Shown: positions 5,969 through 13,156 of the stretch, one piece after another | Position numbering within the stretch: the stretch's first letter is position 1 | How the letters are laid out: each line of letters opens with the position of its first letter | Assembly (NCBI GenBank): GCA_035470785.1 | Contig: DATIQN010000056.1 | Coordinates: 1 to 14,841, forward strand | DNA: 14,841 bases | Reading direction: 5' to 3' | Origin: Croceibacterium_B sp035470785 | GTDB lineage: Bacteria; Pseudomonadota; Alphaproteobacteria; Sphingomonadales; Sphingomonadaceae | The notes under the pieces: generated by a model | The model's database searches: none | What the model was told of the DNA's origin: nothing | What the model saw: only the letters and a program-made list of their open reading frames with translations | Position numbers and translations under genes: made by a program

Positions 5969-7299
5969 GTCGCGGCGCGCTTCGTCAGCACGATGGTCAG
6001 GCCCGCGGCGACCAGCGCGCATGCGGCGAGGATCAGGAAGGCGATCGAATTGTCGCCCGCGTTGCCGGCGCGGATGCGGCCCAGCATGTCCGGGCCTACA
6101 AAACCCCCGAGCTGCGAAAGCGCGTTTATCCAGGCGATCCCGGCCGCCGCGGCGGCTCCCGAAAGGAACGCTGCCGGCAGTGTCCAGAACACCGCTAGCC
6201 AGGCCATCGCGCCGATCGCCACCAGCGAAAGCGCCACCACCGAAAGGATCGGCGCGTGTCCGGCGAACGCGAGCAGCAGCAGGCCGATTGTGGAGACGAT
6301 GAGTGACAGCGTCGCGTGCCAGCGGCGCTCGCCGGTGCGGTCCGAGTGGCGCGCGATGAGAACCATGGCCACCGCAGCGACAGACCACGGGATCGCCGTC
6401 AGCAGGCCGACTTCGAGGTAGGCCTTCTTCGGGATGCCCAGATCCTGCACCAACGTCGGCATCCAGAAATTGAGCACGTTGCTGATCATCGCACGCAGGA
6501 AGTCGGCCAGGGCAAGCGCCCACACGCGCCAGTCGAGGAACACGTCGGCCATCCGGTGCCGCTGGCCCTCCATTCGCTTGGCCGCACGCTCTTGGGCAAG
6601 GCTCGTCTCGACCAGCGCGCGTTCCTCTTCGGTGAGCCAGCGAGCGTCGCGTGGACCGTCGGGCAACGTGACGAGCACGACCAGACCGAGCGCCAGCGCC
6701 GGCAGAGCTTCGAGGAGGAAAAGCCACTGCCAGCCCCTTAGTCCGGCGCCACCGAGCAATTGCAGGATCAGACCGGAAAGCGGCGAACCGATCGCGCTCG
6801 CCAGTGGAATGGCAATAATGAACAACGCCACCGCATGCGCGCTGCGCCGGGCCGGAAACCAGTAGGTCAGGTACAAGATCACCCCCGGGAAAAACCCGGC
6901 TTCGGCAAGGCCAAGCACGAACCGCAGCACGTAGAAGCTGAACGCTGCGTCGCTGGTGCCGAATGCGGCGGAAACCGGGCCCCAGGGCAGCGCCCCGAGA
7001 AACACGAACCCTGCCGACACTGCGCCCCAGGTCAGCATGATCCGGGCGATCCACTTTCGCGCGCCAACCCGCACGAGGATCAGGTTGGAGGGCACTTCGA
7101 AGAGGAAATAGCCGATGAAGAACACCCCCGCGCCGAAGCCGTAGACGGCGTCGGACAGGTGCAGCTCGCCCGCCATCTGCAGCTTGGCGAAGCCGACGTT
7201 GACCCGATCGAGGATGGCCAGGAAATAGCCCGCAAAAAGCAGCGGCAGGATTCGCCGGGCGATCTTCGCGTAAGTCGCGGCTTCGTCCGCGCTGCTCAT
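5965..7299 (-). CDS. MFS transporter, anion:cation symporter (ACS) family
   Basis: Inner-membrane secondary transporter, 444 residues with about 12 hydrophobic segments and a central cytoplasmic loop (roughly 218-250, LPDGPRDARWLTEEER). The ACS signature FLAILDRVNVGFAKLQM at the end of the first helix (about 26-42) and the loop motif VGARKWIAR between helices 2 and 3 place it with carriers of organic anions such as phthalate, tartrate and hexuronates. The substrate cannot be read from sequence. ATG 7299 begins MSSADEAATYAKIARRILP and has AAGG plus a more distant GGAGG upstream. The frame continues upstream into the cytochrome gene but with non-protein-like, Arg/Gln-rich residues. It follows that gene by 20 bases on the same strand, so the two are probably co-transcribed behind recN and ligA. 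Confidence 0.92.
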   Translation of the reverse strand: MSSADEAATYAKIARRILPLLFAGYFLAILDRVNVGFAKLQMAGELHLSDAVYGFGAGVFFIGYFLFEVPSNLILVRVGARKWIARIMLTWGAVSAGFVFLGALPWGPVSAAFGTSDAAFSFYVLRFVLGLAEAGFFPGVILYLTYWFPARRSAHAVALFIIAIPLASAIGSPLSGLILQLLGGAGLRGWQWLFLLEALPALALGLVVLVTLPDGPRDARWLTEEERALVETSLAQERAAKRMEGQRHRMADVFLDWRVWALALADFLRAMISNVLNFWMPTLVQDLGIPKKAYLEVGLLTAIPWSVAAVAMVLIARHSDRTGERRWHATLSLIVSTIGLLLLAFAGHAPILSVVALSLVAIGAMAWLAVFWTLPAAFLSGAAAAAGIAWINALSQLGGFVGPDMLGRIRAGNAGDNSIAFLILAACALVAAGLTIVLTKRAAT

Positions 7300-7319
7300 A
7301 CCTTGCCCCCTCCGCCTGG

Positions 7320-7799
7320 TCAGCTCGGCCTGACCGGTGCGAACTCCTGGTTGGTGAACGGCGGCGCGGTCGGGCGTTTGATCACGTTGAAGCCGAAGCC
7401 GACTTCCTTGTGGCAGCCGTTGCACCCGGCCGAGAGGTCGTCGAAACCGGTGGTGAACTCGGTTTCGTTCTTGTCCTTCACCGCCTTGTAGAGCTCGCCC
7501 AGCGGGCGCTCCACGTACTCGTCGATCAACGGCGCAGTCGCCGTATTCTTGATGCTCGGGTGGAAACTCTTCACGTCGCCGAAGCCTTCTTGCAGCTCGT
7601 CGACTTCATATTGCGCCAGCGCCCAGTTCTGGTTCGATCCGGCGAACCACAGCTTGGCGTGGCGCATCTGGTTCTGCCCCATGATCTCGCCGAGGCCGAT
7701 GACGTAAGCCTTGGGCTGCACCGGCGCAGGTTGCTTGACCGAGCAGCCTTCGGCAAGCAGCACCCCTATAGCCGCAGCGCTCGCGAGAATCTTTCTCAT
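7320..7799 (-). CDS. Monohaem cytochrome c-type lipoprotein of unknown role
   Basis: 159 residues, exported. The N-terminus MRKILASAAAIGVLLAEGC looks like a lipoprotein signal with C19 as the acylated residue, although Glu two residues before the Cys is unusual in a lipobox. S20 would send it to the outer membrane. CNGCH (126-130) is a c-type haem-binding site close to the C-terminus, preceded by HAKLWFAGSNQNWALAQYEV (47-66) and PLGELYKAVKDKNE (99-112). The distal ligand is not obvious; Met40, Met45 and His47 are candidates. One haem and a mostly helical N-terminal part recall class II (cytochrome c'-like) layout, where CxxCH also lies near the C-terminus; this is inference. AGGAG six bases before the ATG supports the start. 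This site includes the TAG stop of ligA, only nine bases away, so expression probably follows ligA. Confidence 0.85.
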   Translation of the reverse strand: MRKILASAAAIGVLLAEGCSVKQPAPVQPKAYVIGLGEIMGQNQMRHAKLWFAGSNQNWALAQYEVDELQEGFGDVKSFHPSIKNTATAPLIDEYVERPLGELYKAVKDKNETEFTTGFDDLSAGCNGCHKEVGFGFNVIKRPTAPPFTNQEFAPVRPS

Positions 7800-7808
7800 C
7801 GCGGTCTC

Positions 7809-9926
7809 CTATCCGGCCTTGTTGACGATCTCCGCCCAGGCCGCCTCGTCGATCACCTCAATGCCTAGCTCGGCGGCCTTCTTGAGCTTGCTGCCGGCGC
7901 CCGGTCCAGCGACGATCAGGTCGGTCTTGGCGCTGACCGATCCTGCGGCCTTGGCGCCGAGCCGTTCGGCCTGGGCCTTGGCCTCGTCACGGCTGATGGT
8001 CTCGAGCTTGCCGGTGAACACCACGGTCTTGCCGGTGACCGCGCTGGCGGTGGTCTCGACAATGAACGGCGGCGGCGAGACTTCGCTCAGCAAGTCATCC
8101 CAGACTGCGCGGTTGTGCTCTTCGTGGAAGAAGTCGCCGAGCGCCTCGACTACCACCGGACCGACGCCTTCGATCGCGGTCAGCTCGACCAGCGCTTCGT
8201 CATCGCCTGCATGAGCTCTCTCGGCGGCCTCACGCAGCGCGGGCAGCGTGTGAAGGCGCTTGAGGAGGTCGCGCGCGGTGACCGCGCCGACGTGGCGGAT
8301 GCCGAGCCCGAACAGCAGCCGCGCGGCGTCGGGCGCGCGGCGCGCCTCGATCGATGCCAACAGGTTATCCACAGACTTGTCCTGCCAACCCTCGCGGCCG
8401 ACGAGGTCGCCGCGGTGCCTGTGCAGGCGGAAGACATCGGCAGGTCCCTTCGCCAGCCAGCCGAGTTCCATGAACTCGAGGATCGTCTTCTCGCCGAGCC
8501 CCTCGATGTCGAGCGCGCCGCGGCTGGCGAAGTGGCGCAGGCGTTCCAATTGCTGGGCCCGGCATATGAGGCCGCCGGTGCAGCGCACATCGACCTCGCC
8601 TTCCTCGGCGACCGCCTCGCTGCCGCACTCCGGGCAGTGCGTCGGGAACTGGTAAGGTTCGCGCTCGATCTCTCGCGTCAGGTTATCGACCACTTGCGGG
8701 ATCACGTCGCCCGCACGTTGGATGACGATGCGATCGCCCGGGCGAAGACCGAGGCGGGCGATTTCGTCGCGGTTGTGAAGCGTGACGTTGACCACCGTGA
8801 CGCCGCCGACGAGCACCCGCGCGAGCCGGCCGACCGGTGTCAGCTTGCCGGTGCGGCCGACCTGGATGTCGATCCGCTCGAGCGTCGTCTCCGCCCGCTC
8901 GGCAGGGAACTTGCGCGCCAGCGCCCAGCGCGGCGCCTTGGCGACGAAACCGAGCCGGTTCTGCAGCGTTAGGCTGTCCACTTTGTAAACCACGCCGTCG
9001 ATGTCGTATGGCAGGGCAGCACGCCGCTCGGCGATGCGGCGGTAATGCTGCAGAAGCTCGTCGAACGAATGACACAGCACGAGGTCGGGCGAGACCTTGA
9101 AGCCCCACGCCGCAATGCGCTGCATGATCGCAAACTGGCTCTCTCCCGGCAGCTCGCTCGCCGCGCCCCAGCCGTGGGCGAAGAAGCGCAAGGGGCGCTG
9201 CGCGGTCACGTTGGCGTCCTTCTGTCGCAGCGACCCGGCCGCGGCATTGCGCGGGTTCGCGAATTGACGAACTGACGTTTCGTCGAAATGCTCGCCCTTC
9301 GCTTCCGCGCGCGCTTTCGCTTCTTCCATCAAGCGTGAATTGAGGGCGGCAAACGCCTGTTTTTCCATGTAGACTTCGCCGCGCACTTCGAACACCGCCG
9401 GAGCAGGGCCAGCCAATTGTTGCGGGATGTCCGCTATGTGCCCGACGTTGGCTGTCACGTTCTCGCCGACCTGCCCATCGCCGCGCGTTGCCGCCAGCAC
9501 CAGCGCGCCGTCCTCGTAGCGCAGCGAACACGACAAGCCGTCGATCTTGTCTTCGGCCGTAAACGCCAGCGGCGTGTCGTCGGAGAGCGCCAGGAACCGC
9601 CGCACGCGGGCGACGAACTCAGCCACTTCCTCGTCGGTGAAGGCGTTGTCGAGGCTCACCATGCGAACCTCGTGCGTCACCTTCGACAGCGGCGAGGCGC
9701 TGATCTCGTGACCGACTTGCTGCGAGGGACTGTCGGACCGTACGAGGTGCGGGAACGCGGCCTCGAGCTCGTCGTTGCGCCGGACCAGCGCATCGTACTC
9801 GGCGTCGGAAATCTCCGGCGCGTCGTGCGCGTAATAGAGCTTGTTGTGATGCGCGATCGCCTTCGCCAGCCGCATCAGCTCGTTGGCGGCTTCGGCTTCC
9901 GAGAGGTCGGACCCCTTGCTCAGCAC
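7809..9926 (-). CDS. ligA: NAD-dependent DNA ligase LigA
   Basis: Seals nicks in double-stranded DNA using NAD+; essential for Okazaki fragment joining and repair. 705 residues, full length. Domains in order: N-terminal Ia (about 1-80, with YYAHDAPEISDAEYD for NMN binding); adenylation domain with active-site lysine K127 in EDKIDG; FANPRNAAAGSLRQKD (222-237); OB fold (about 335-420, GRTGKLTPVG at 358-367); zinc finger C431, C434, C449, C455; helix-hairpin-helix region (about 470-600); BRCT domain (628-705, TGKTVVFTGKL). The start is GTG at 9926, supported by GGAGG upstream; its G is the last base of the recN stop (TAGTG), so the genes are coupled. No catalytic residue appears missing. Confidence 0.97.
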   Translation of the reverse strand: MLSKGSDLSEAEAANELMRLAKAIAHHNKLYYAHDAPEISDAEYDALVRRNDELEAAFPHLVRSDSPSQQVGHEISASPLSKVTHEVRMVSLDNAFTDEEVAEFVARVRRFLALSDDTPLAFTAEDKIDGLSCSLRYEDGALVLAATRGDGQVGENVTANVGHIADIPQQLAGPAPAVFEVRGEVYMEKQAFAALNSRLMEEAKARAEAKGEHFDETSVRQFANPRNAAAGSLRQKDANVTAQRPLRFFAHGWGAASELPGESQFAIMQRIAAWGFKVSPDLVLCHSFDELLQHYRRIAERRAALPYDIDGVVYKVDSLTLQNRLGFVAKAPRWALARKFPAERAETTLERIDIQVGRTGKLTPVGRLARVLVGGVTVVNVTLHNRDEIARLGLRPGDRIVIQRAGDVIPQVVDNLTREIEREPYQFPTHCPECGSEAVAEEGEVDVRCTGGLICRAQQLERLRHFASRGALDIEGLGEKTILEFMELGWLAKGPADVFRLHRHRGDLVGREGWQDKSVDNLLASIEARRAPDAARLLFGLGIRHVGAVTARDLLKRLHTLPALREAAERAHAGDDEALVELTAIEGVGPVVVEALGDFFHEEHNRAVWDDLLSEVSPPPFIVETTASAVTGKTVVFTGKLETISRDEAKAQAERLGAKAAGSVSAKTDLIVAGPGAGSKLKKAAELGIEVIDEAAWAEIVNKAG
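8365..8373 (+). other. Perfect DnaA-box sequence inside ligA
   Basis: TTATCCACA, the high-affinity DnaA box consensus, read on the plus strand within the minus-strand ligA coding sequence (codons for SVDN). It is isolated here and may be a chance result of codon choice. Confidence 0.3.
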
Positions 9927-11590
9927 TAGACCCCCTCCAGCAGCCTATCCGCCTGCGCCCTCGCCTCGCTGGTAATCTCGGCGCCCGAGAGCATCCGGGC
10001 GATCTCTTCCTGGCGGCCGGCGCTGTCGAGCAGGTGGACCGAGGTGCGGGTCACGGTGCCTTCGCTCGATTTTGCGATGACGTAGTGCATGCGCCCGCGC
10101 GCGGCGACCTGCGGTGAATGTGTGACGGCGAGGAGCTGGCCGCCCTCGGCGAGGCGCGCCAGACGTTCGCCGATCGCGCTCGCCACCGCGCCGCCGACTC
10201 CGCGGTCGATCTCGTCGAAGATCACCGTCGCGGCCCCGCCCTGCTCGGCGAGCGCGACCTTGAGCGCTAGGATGAAGCGCGACAGCTCGCCGCCGCTGGC
10301 GATCTTGTTGAGTGGGGCGAATTCGGCGCCGGGGTTGGTGGCGATCAGGAACTCGACGCTGTCCATGCCCGCCGGACCCCAGCGCTCTTCGGCCAGCTCG
10401 GTGACGGCGGTGCGGAAACGAGCGGCGTCGAGCTTGAGCGGCGCCAACTCGCTCGCCACCACCTTATCCAGTCTCAGCGCGGCGGCGACGCGGTTGGCGC
10501 GGAGCGCCTCGGCGCGTGCGCGATAGACCTCGTGCGCGGCTCGCTCGGCGGATTCCAGGGCGCCGATCTCGGCATCTCCTGCCTCGATCGCGTCGAGGCT
10601 GCTGCGCATCTCGCGCATCTTCGCCGGCAGCTCGTCGACTTCGCAGCGGTGCTTGCGGGCAAGAGCGCGCAGCTCGAACAGCCGGGTTTCGATCCGGTCC
10701 AGTTCAGCAGGTTCATGCGTGAGCGCCTCGGCGGCGGCGGCGAGCTTGTCCTCGGCCTCGCCGGCCTCGATCACCGCGCGGTCGAGCGCAGCCAGCGCCT
10801 CGGCCAGGAGAGAGTGTTCGGCGGCGATCCGGTCGAGTCGCCGTGCCGCCGCGCGCAGAGTCGCCAGCGCGGAGTCCGAGCCGTCCCACAAGGTGCGCAG
10901 CTCCTCGAGATCTCCTGCGAGCCGCTCGCCCTTCTGCATATCCGCGCGAGCCCAGGCGAGCGCCTCCTCCTCACCTTCCTGTGGTTCGAGCTCGGCGAGC
11001 TCGGCGAGATGGGCGACCAGCAAGTCCTGGTCGGCCTTGGCCTGCTCGATCGTCGCGCGCGCCTCGGCCAGCTTCACCTCGGCTGCGCGCCACTCGCGCC
11101 ACACCGCTTCGACCCCCGCGACATCCGCGCCGGCATAGCGATCGAGCAGCGCCCGGTGCCCGCGCGGGTTGACCAGGCCGCGGTCGTCGTGCTGCCCGTG
11201 CAGTTCGACCAGCACGGGGGCCAGCTCGCGCAGCAGCGCCGCGCCGACCGGCTGGTCGTTGACGAAAGCCTTGCTGGCCCCGTCCGACCTGAGCGTGCGG
11301 CGCAGGATCAACGGCTCGCCGGGCTCGATCTCCACCTCGGCCTCACCGAGTACTTCGCGCACCGCGGCCGGCAGCGCGGCGAACTCGAAAGTCGCGGTCA
11401 CGCTCGCGCGTTCCTCGCCCGCGCGGAGCAGTCCGCTGTCGGCGCGATTGCCGAGCACCAGGCCGAGAGCATCGAGCAGGATCGACTTGCCCGCGCCGGT
11501 TTCACCCGTGAGCACGCCGAGCCCGCCCGGAAAGGCCAGGTCGAGCGCCTCGATGAGCACGATGTTGCGGATGGCGAGCCGGGTCAGCAT
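9926..11590 (-). CDS. recN: DNA repair protein RecN
   Basis: SMC-like ATPase acting in double-strand break repair. 554 residues, normal length. The N-terminal half-ATPase starts MLTRLAIRNIVLIEALDL and has Walker A GETGAGKS (29-36); VELHGQHDDRGL lies about 130 residues in. The middle is a long Ala/Glu/Arg/Leu-rich coiled coil (about 165-375). The C-terminal half carries ABC signature SGGELSRF (432-439), Walker B VIFDEIDRGVGG (about 457-468) and the switch histidine in AVTHSPQVAARG. ATG 11590 has no Shine-Dalgarno sequence. A weak -35/-10 pair (TTGCCG, 17 bases, TAATGT at 11631-11603 on the minus strand) would give a very short leader. I see no alphaproteobacterial LexA box (GTTC-N7-GTTC) upstream. 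The stop overlaps the ligA start. Confidence 0.97.
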   Translation of the reverse strand: MLTRLAIRNIVLIEALDLAFPGGLGVLTGETGAGKSILLDALGLVLGNRADSGLLRAGEERASVTATFEFAALPAAVREVLGEAEVEIEPGEPLILRRTLRSDGASKAFVNDQPVGAALLRELAPVLVELHGQHDDRGLVNPRGHRALLDRYAGADVAGVEAVWREWRAAEVKLAEARATIEQAKADQDLLVAHLAELAELEPQEGEEEALAWARADMQKGERLAGDLEELRTLWDGSDSALATLRAAARRLDRIAAEHSLLAEALAALDRAVIEAGEAEDKLAAAAEALTHEPAELDRIETRLFELRALARKHRCEVDELPAKMREMRSSLDAIEAGDAEIGALESAERAAHEVYRARAEALRANRVAAALRLDKVVASELAPLKLDAARFRTAVTELAEERWGPAGMDSVEFLIATNPGAEFAPLNKIASGGELSRFILALKVALAEQGGAATVIFDEIDRGVGGAVASAIGERLARLAEGGQLLAVTHSPQVAARGRMHYVIAKSSEGTVTRTSVHLLDSAGRQEEIARMLSGAEITSEARAQADRLLEGV

Positions 11591-11692
11591 GCGGTTGGCG
11601 CGACATTACGTTCCGCCCCGCCCCCCGGCAACGCTCGTCGCACGGCAATCACCACTCGCGCGCGCGGTCTCTCGGCAAGGTCTTGCACGCCA

Positions 11693-11701
11693 TTTTCCAC
11701 A
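11693..11701 (+). promoter_or_regulatory. DnaA-box-like site (one mismatch)
   Basis: TTTTCCACA differs from the consensus TTATCCACA at one base. It faces a perfect box 70 bases away in inverted orientation, in the same intergenic region. Binding is unproven. Confidence 0.3.
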
Positions 11702-11709
11702 GGCACCTC

Positions 11710-11725
11710 TGTCGGTTAGCCGACA
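11710..11725. repeat. Short inverted repeat, candidate operator or hairpin
   Basis: TGTCGG-TTAG-CCGACA: six-base arms around a four-base centre, located between the two DnaA-like sites and upstream of both recN and the PilZ gene. It could be a dimeric regulator site. No T-tract follows, so it is not a standard terminator. Confidence 0.4.
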
Positions 11726-11771
11726 CTTTCGCGTGATACGGCAACGAAATCTTAACGACCTTCTGGCCTTC

Positions 11772-11780
11772 TGTGGATAA
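11772..11780 (-). promoter_or_regulatory. Perfect DnaA box upstream of the PilZ gene
   Basis: TGTGGATAA on the plus strand, which is TTATCCACA on the minus strand, the exact high-affinity DnaA box. It lies 24 bases before the PilZ start codon in non-coding DNA, where codon constraint cannot explain it. Confidence 0.45.
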
Positions 11781-11803
11781 CTGCTGCTGGAGGGGTCCGC
11801 GTC

Positions 11804-12130
11804 GTGACTGTTCTTACCATTCGCTCGCACAAGAGGTACGCCGTCCGGCGCCCGGTCACCTTGCGCGAAGCGACTGGAAACAAGCGAGGCGGACTAATGA
11901 TCGAGCTATCGGGTGACGGCTGCCGCATCAGCGGCGTCAACAGCCTGGCCTACACGATCGACCAGCAAGTCACTCTCGATCTGGGCGACGGCGAGCATCT
12001 CGGCGGGCGGGTACGCTGGGCGCACGACGGCTTCGTCGGGGTCAAGTTCGCCGCAGCGTTGCGTCCGGCCGAGCTCGGCGCGATGATCGAAGCGAGCCGC
12101 ATGGCGCCGGAGCGCCGCTACGGCACCTAG
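11804..12130 (+). CDS. PilZ-domain protein, possible c-di-GMP sensor
   Basis: 108-residue single PilZ domain, cytoplasmic. The first c-di-GMP motif RxxxR is present as RSHKR (7-11). The second, normally (D/N)xSxxG, is ELSGDG (34-39), with Glu replacing Asp/Asn, so nucleotide binding is uncertain. The C-terminal strand GGRVRWAHDGFVGVKF (67-82) is typical of small alphaproteobacterial PilZ proteins. The start is GTG 11804, with GGAGG ten bases upstream. The gene is a single-gene unit on the plus strand lying between bamD and recN, which are both on the minus strand and often adjacent in alphaproteobacteria. Its stop is only eight bases from the bamD stop (convergent), with no terminator visible between them. 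Possible targets such as motility or exopolysaccharide are not indicated by the neighbours. Confidence 0.88.
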   Translation: MTVLTIRSHKRYAVRRPVTLREATGNKRGGLMIELSGDGCRISGVNSLAYTIDQQVTLDLGDGEHLGGRVRWAHDGFVGVKFAAALRPAELGAMIEASRMAPERRYGT

Positions 12131-12138
12131 CTTCCGGC

Positions 12139-12945
12139 TTAGCTCCGATTTAGTTGCGGAGCCTTCTTGCCGATCAGGTCGTAGGCTCTCTGGTACCATT
12201 CGCTGCCGGGATAGTTCGATCCCAGCACCGCGGCATATTTCTTGGCTTCGTCGGGGATGCCCAGCGCCAGGTTCGTCTCGGTCAGGCGATAGAGCGCCTC
12301 GGCGGTGTGGCTGGTGGTCTGGTACTTGTCGACCACGATCTGAAAGCGGATCTGGGCCGCAAGCCAGCGTCCTGAACGTTCATAGTAACGGCCAATCTGC
12401 ATTTCCTTGCCGGCGAGGTGATCGTTGACCAGGTCGATCTTGAGCCGGGCATCGGCGGCGTATTCGGTCTGCGGATAGCGCCGCTGGATTTCGGTCAGCG
12501 CTTCGAGCGCCTGCTCGGTGATCTTCTGGTCGCGGTCGACGTCGGCGATCTGCTCATAATAGCACAGCGCGATCAGGTAATAGGCGTAAGGCGCTTCCCG
12601 GTTGCCCGGGTGGATAGCCAGGAACCGTTGCGCGCCCTCGATCGCCTTGTTGTAATCCTTGTCCATGTAGCTCGAGAAGGCACCCATGACTTGCGCACGC
12701 CGGGCCCATTCCGAATAGGGGTGCTGCCGCTCCACCTCGTCGAACAACGCCGCGGCGACCTTGTATTCGCCTTTGTCGAGATGTTGCTTGCCTTCGGTGT
12801 AGAGCGTCTCGACGTCGCGCGCGACGTAAGCGGTATCGCCCTTTTTCTTGCCTCCCCCAAGGGTGGAGCAACCCGACAGCAGCAGCGCGGCGGCGACGGG
12901 GATGAGTACGGCGGCGCCATTCGCGCGGGCGATCGATCGAAGCAT
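12139..12945 (-). CDS. bamD: Outer membrane protein assembly factor BamD
   Basis: Lipoprotein of the BAM complex that inserts beta-barrel proteins into the outer membrane. 268 residues. The signal peptide ends LLLSGC, with C26 as the acylated cysteine, followed by a basic linker (GGGKKKGD). TPR-type helical repeats span about 40-255; VERQHPYSEWARRAQVM (71-87) and AYYLIALCYYEQI (121-133) are strongly typical of BamD/ComL. The start at 12945 gives a normal signal peptide; the frame is open 12 codons further, but those would add an untypical leader. There is no strong ribosome-binding site, and a promoter-like pair lies so close that the mRNA could be nearly leaderless. recN and ligA lie further along the same strand, with only the reversed PilZ gene between. 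Confidence 0.96.
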   Translation of the reverse strand: MLRSIARANGAAVLIPVAAALLLSGCSTLGGGKKKGDTAYVARDVETLYTEGKQHLDKGEYKVAAALFDEVERQHPYSEWARRAQVMGAFSSYMDKDYNKAIEGAQRFLAIHPGNREAPYAYYLIALCYYEQIADVDRDQKITEQALEALTEIQRRYPQTEYAADARLKIDLVNDHLAGKEMQIGRYYERSGRWLAAQIRFQIVVDKYQTTSHTAEALYRLTETNLALGIPDEAKKYAAVLGSNYPGSEWYQRAYDLIGKKAPQLNRS

Positions 12946-12952
12946 GGCAGCG

Positions 12953-12981
12953 CCTATAACCAGCCTGCGGGTGAACGCCAA
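12953..12981 (-). promoter_or_regulatory. Candidate sigma-70-type promoter for bamD
   Basis: Minus strand: TTGGCG (12981-12976), 17-base spacer, TATAGG (12958-12953). Each hexamer matches four of six consensus bases. Transcription would begin within a base or two of the bamD ATG at 12945, giving a leaderless or almost leaderless message, consistent with the absent Shine-Dalgarno sequence. Weak evidence: alphaproteobacterial promoters diverge from this consensus. Confidence 0.3.
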
Positions 12982-13156
12982 GTGAAGTGATGCACCGTGT
13001 GCCGGACAAGCGATACCGCGGACCGGTCACGCCCCGCGGCGGCTTGAACGCGTCAGGCACAAAAGCCCTGTTGCGTTCTCGATGACTTCGTCCGATCCTG
13101 CCTCCCCAGGGATCGCCACGAACCCCACGGACGGGAGACGCAACAAGGAGAGGAAC

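Larger units (their letters stand above)
11591..11803. promoter_or_regulatory. Divergent recN / PilZ intergenic region
   Basis: 213 non-coding bases between two divergent genes, the richest in regulatory-looking structure in the window. It holds a near-DnaA box at 11693-11701, a 6-bp-arm inverted repeat at 11710-11725, a perfect DnaA box at 11772-11780, and a locally more A/T-rich stretch at about 11726-11760 containing CTTAACG. A weak promoter-like pair faces recN (11603-11631). GGAGG at 11789-11793 serves the PilZ gene. No convincing consensus promoter for the PilZ gene was found. Confidence 0.5.

Noticed and set aside
5675..7054. Long open minus-strand frame (459 codons) over the DUF1330 and MFS genes
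   Set aside because: It is out of frame with the clearly recognisable ACS-family transporter on the same strand and antisense to the DUF1330 gene; Arg/Gly-rich shadow.
11591..11660. LexA (SOS) box expected upstream of recN
   Set aside because: Looked for GTTC-N7-GTTC and its variants; only an isolated GTTC is present, so no SOS box is claimed.
10532..11719. 395-codon plus-strand frame opposite recN
   Set aside because: Composition mirrors recN codon bias and no family motif is visible; recN on the other strand has all expected motifs.
13016..13040. Two CCGCGG copies 13 bases apart forming a direct/inverted repeat
   Set aside because: CCGCGG is self-complementary and common in GC-rich DNA; no T-tract or promoter context.
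13082..13156. 25-residue N-terminal extension of the EF-G-like gene
   Set aside because: The upstream in-frame ATG has no ribosome-binding site and the residues are polar and unlike EF-G N-termini, whereas ATG 13157 has AAGGAGAGGA before it.
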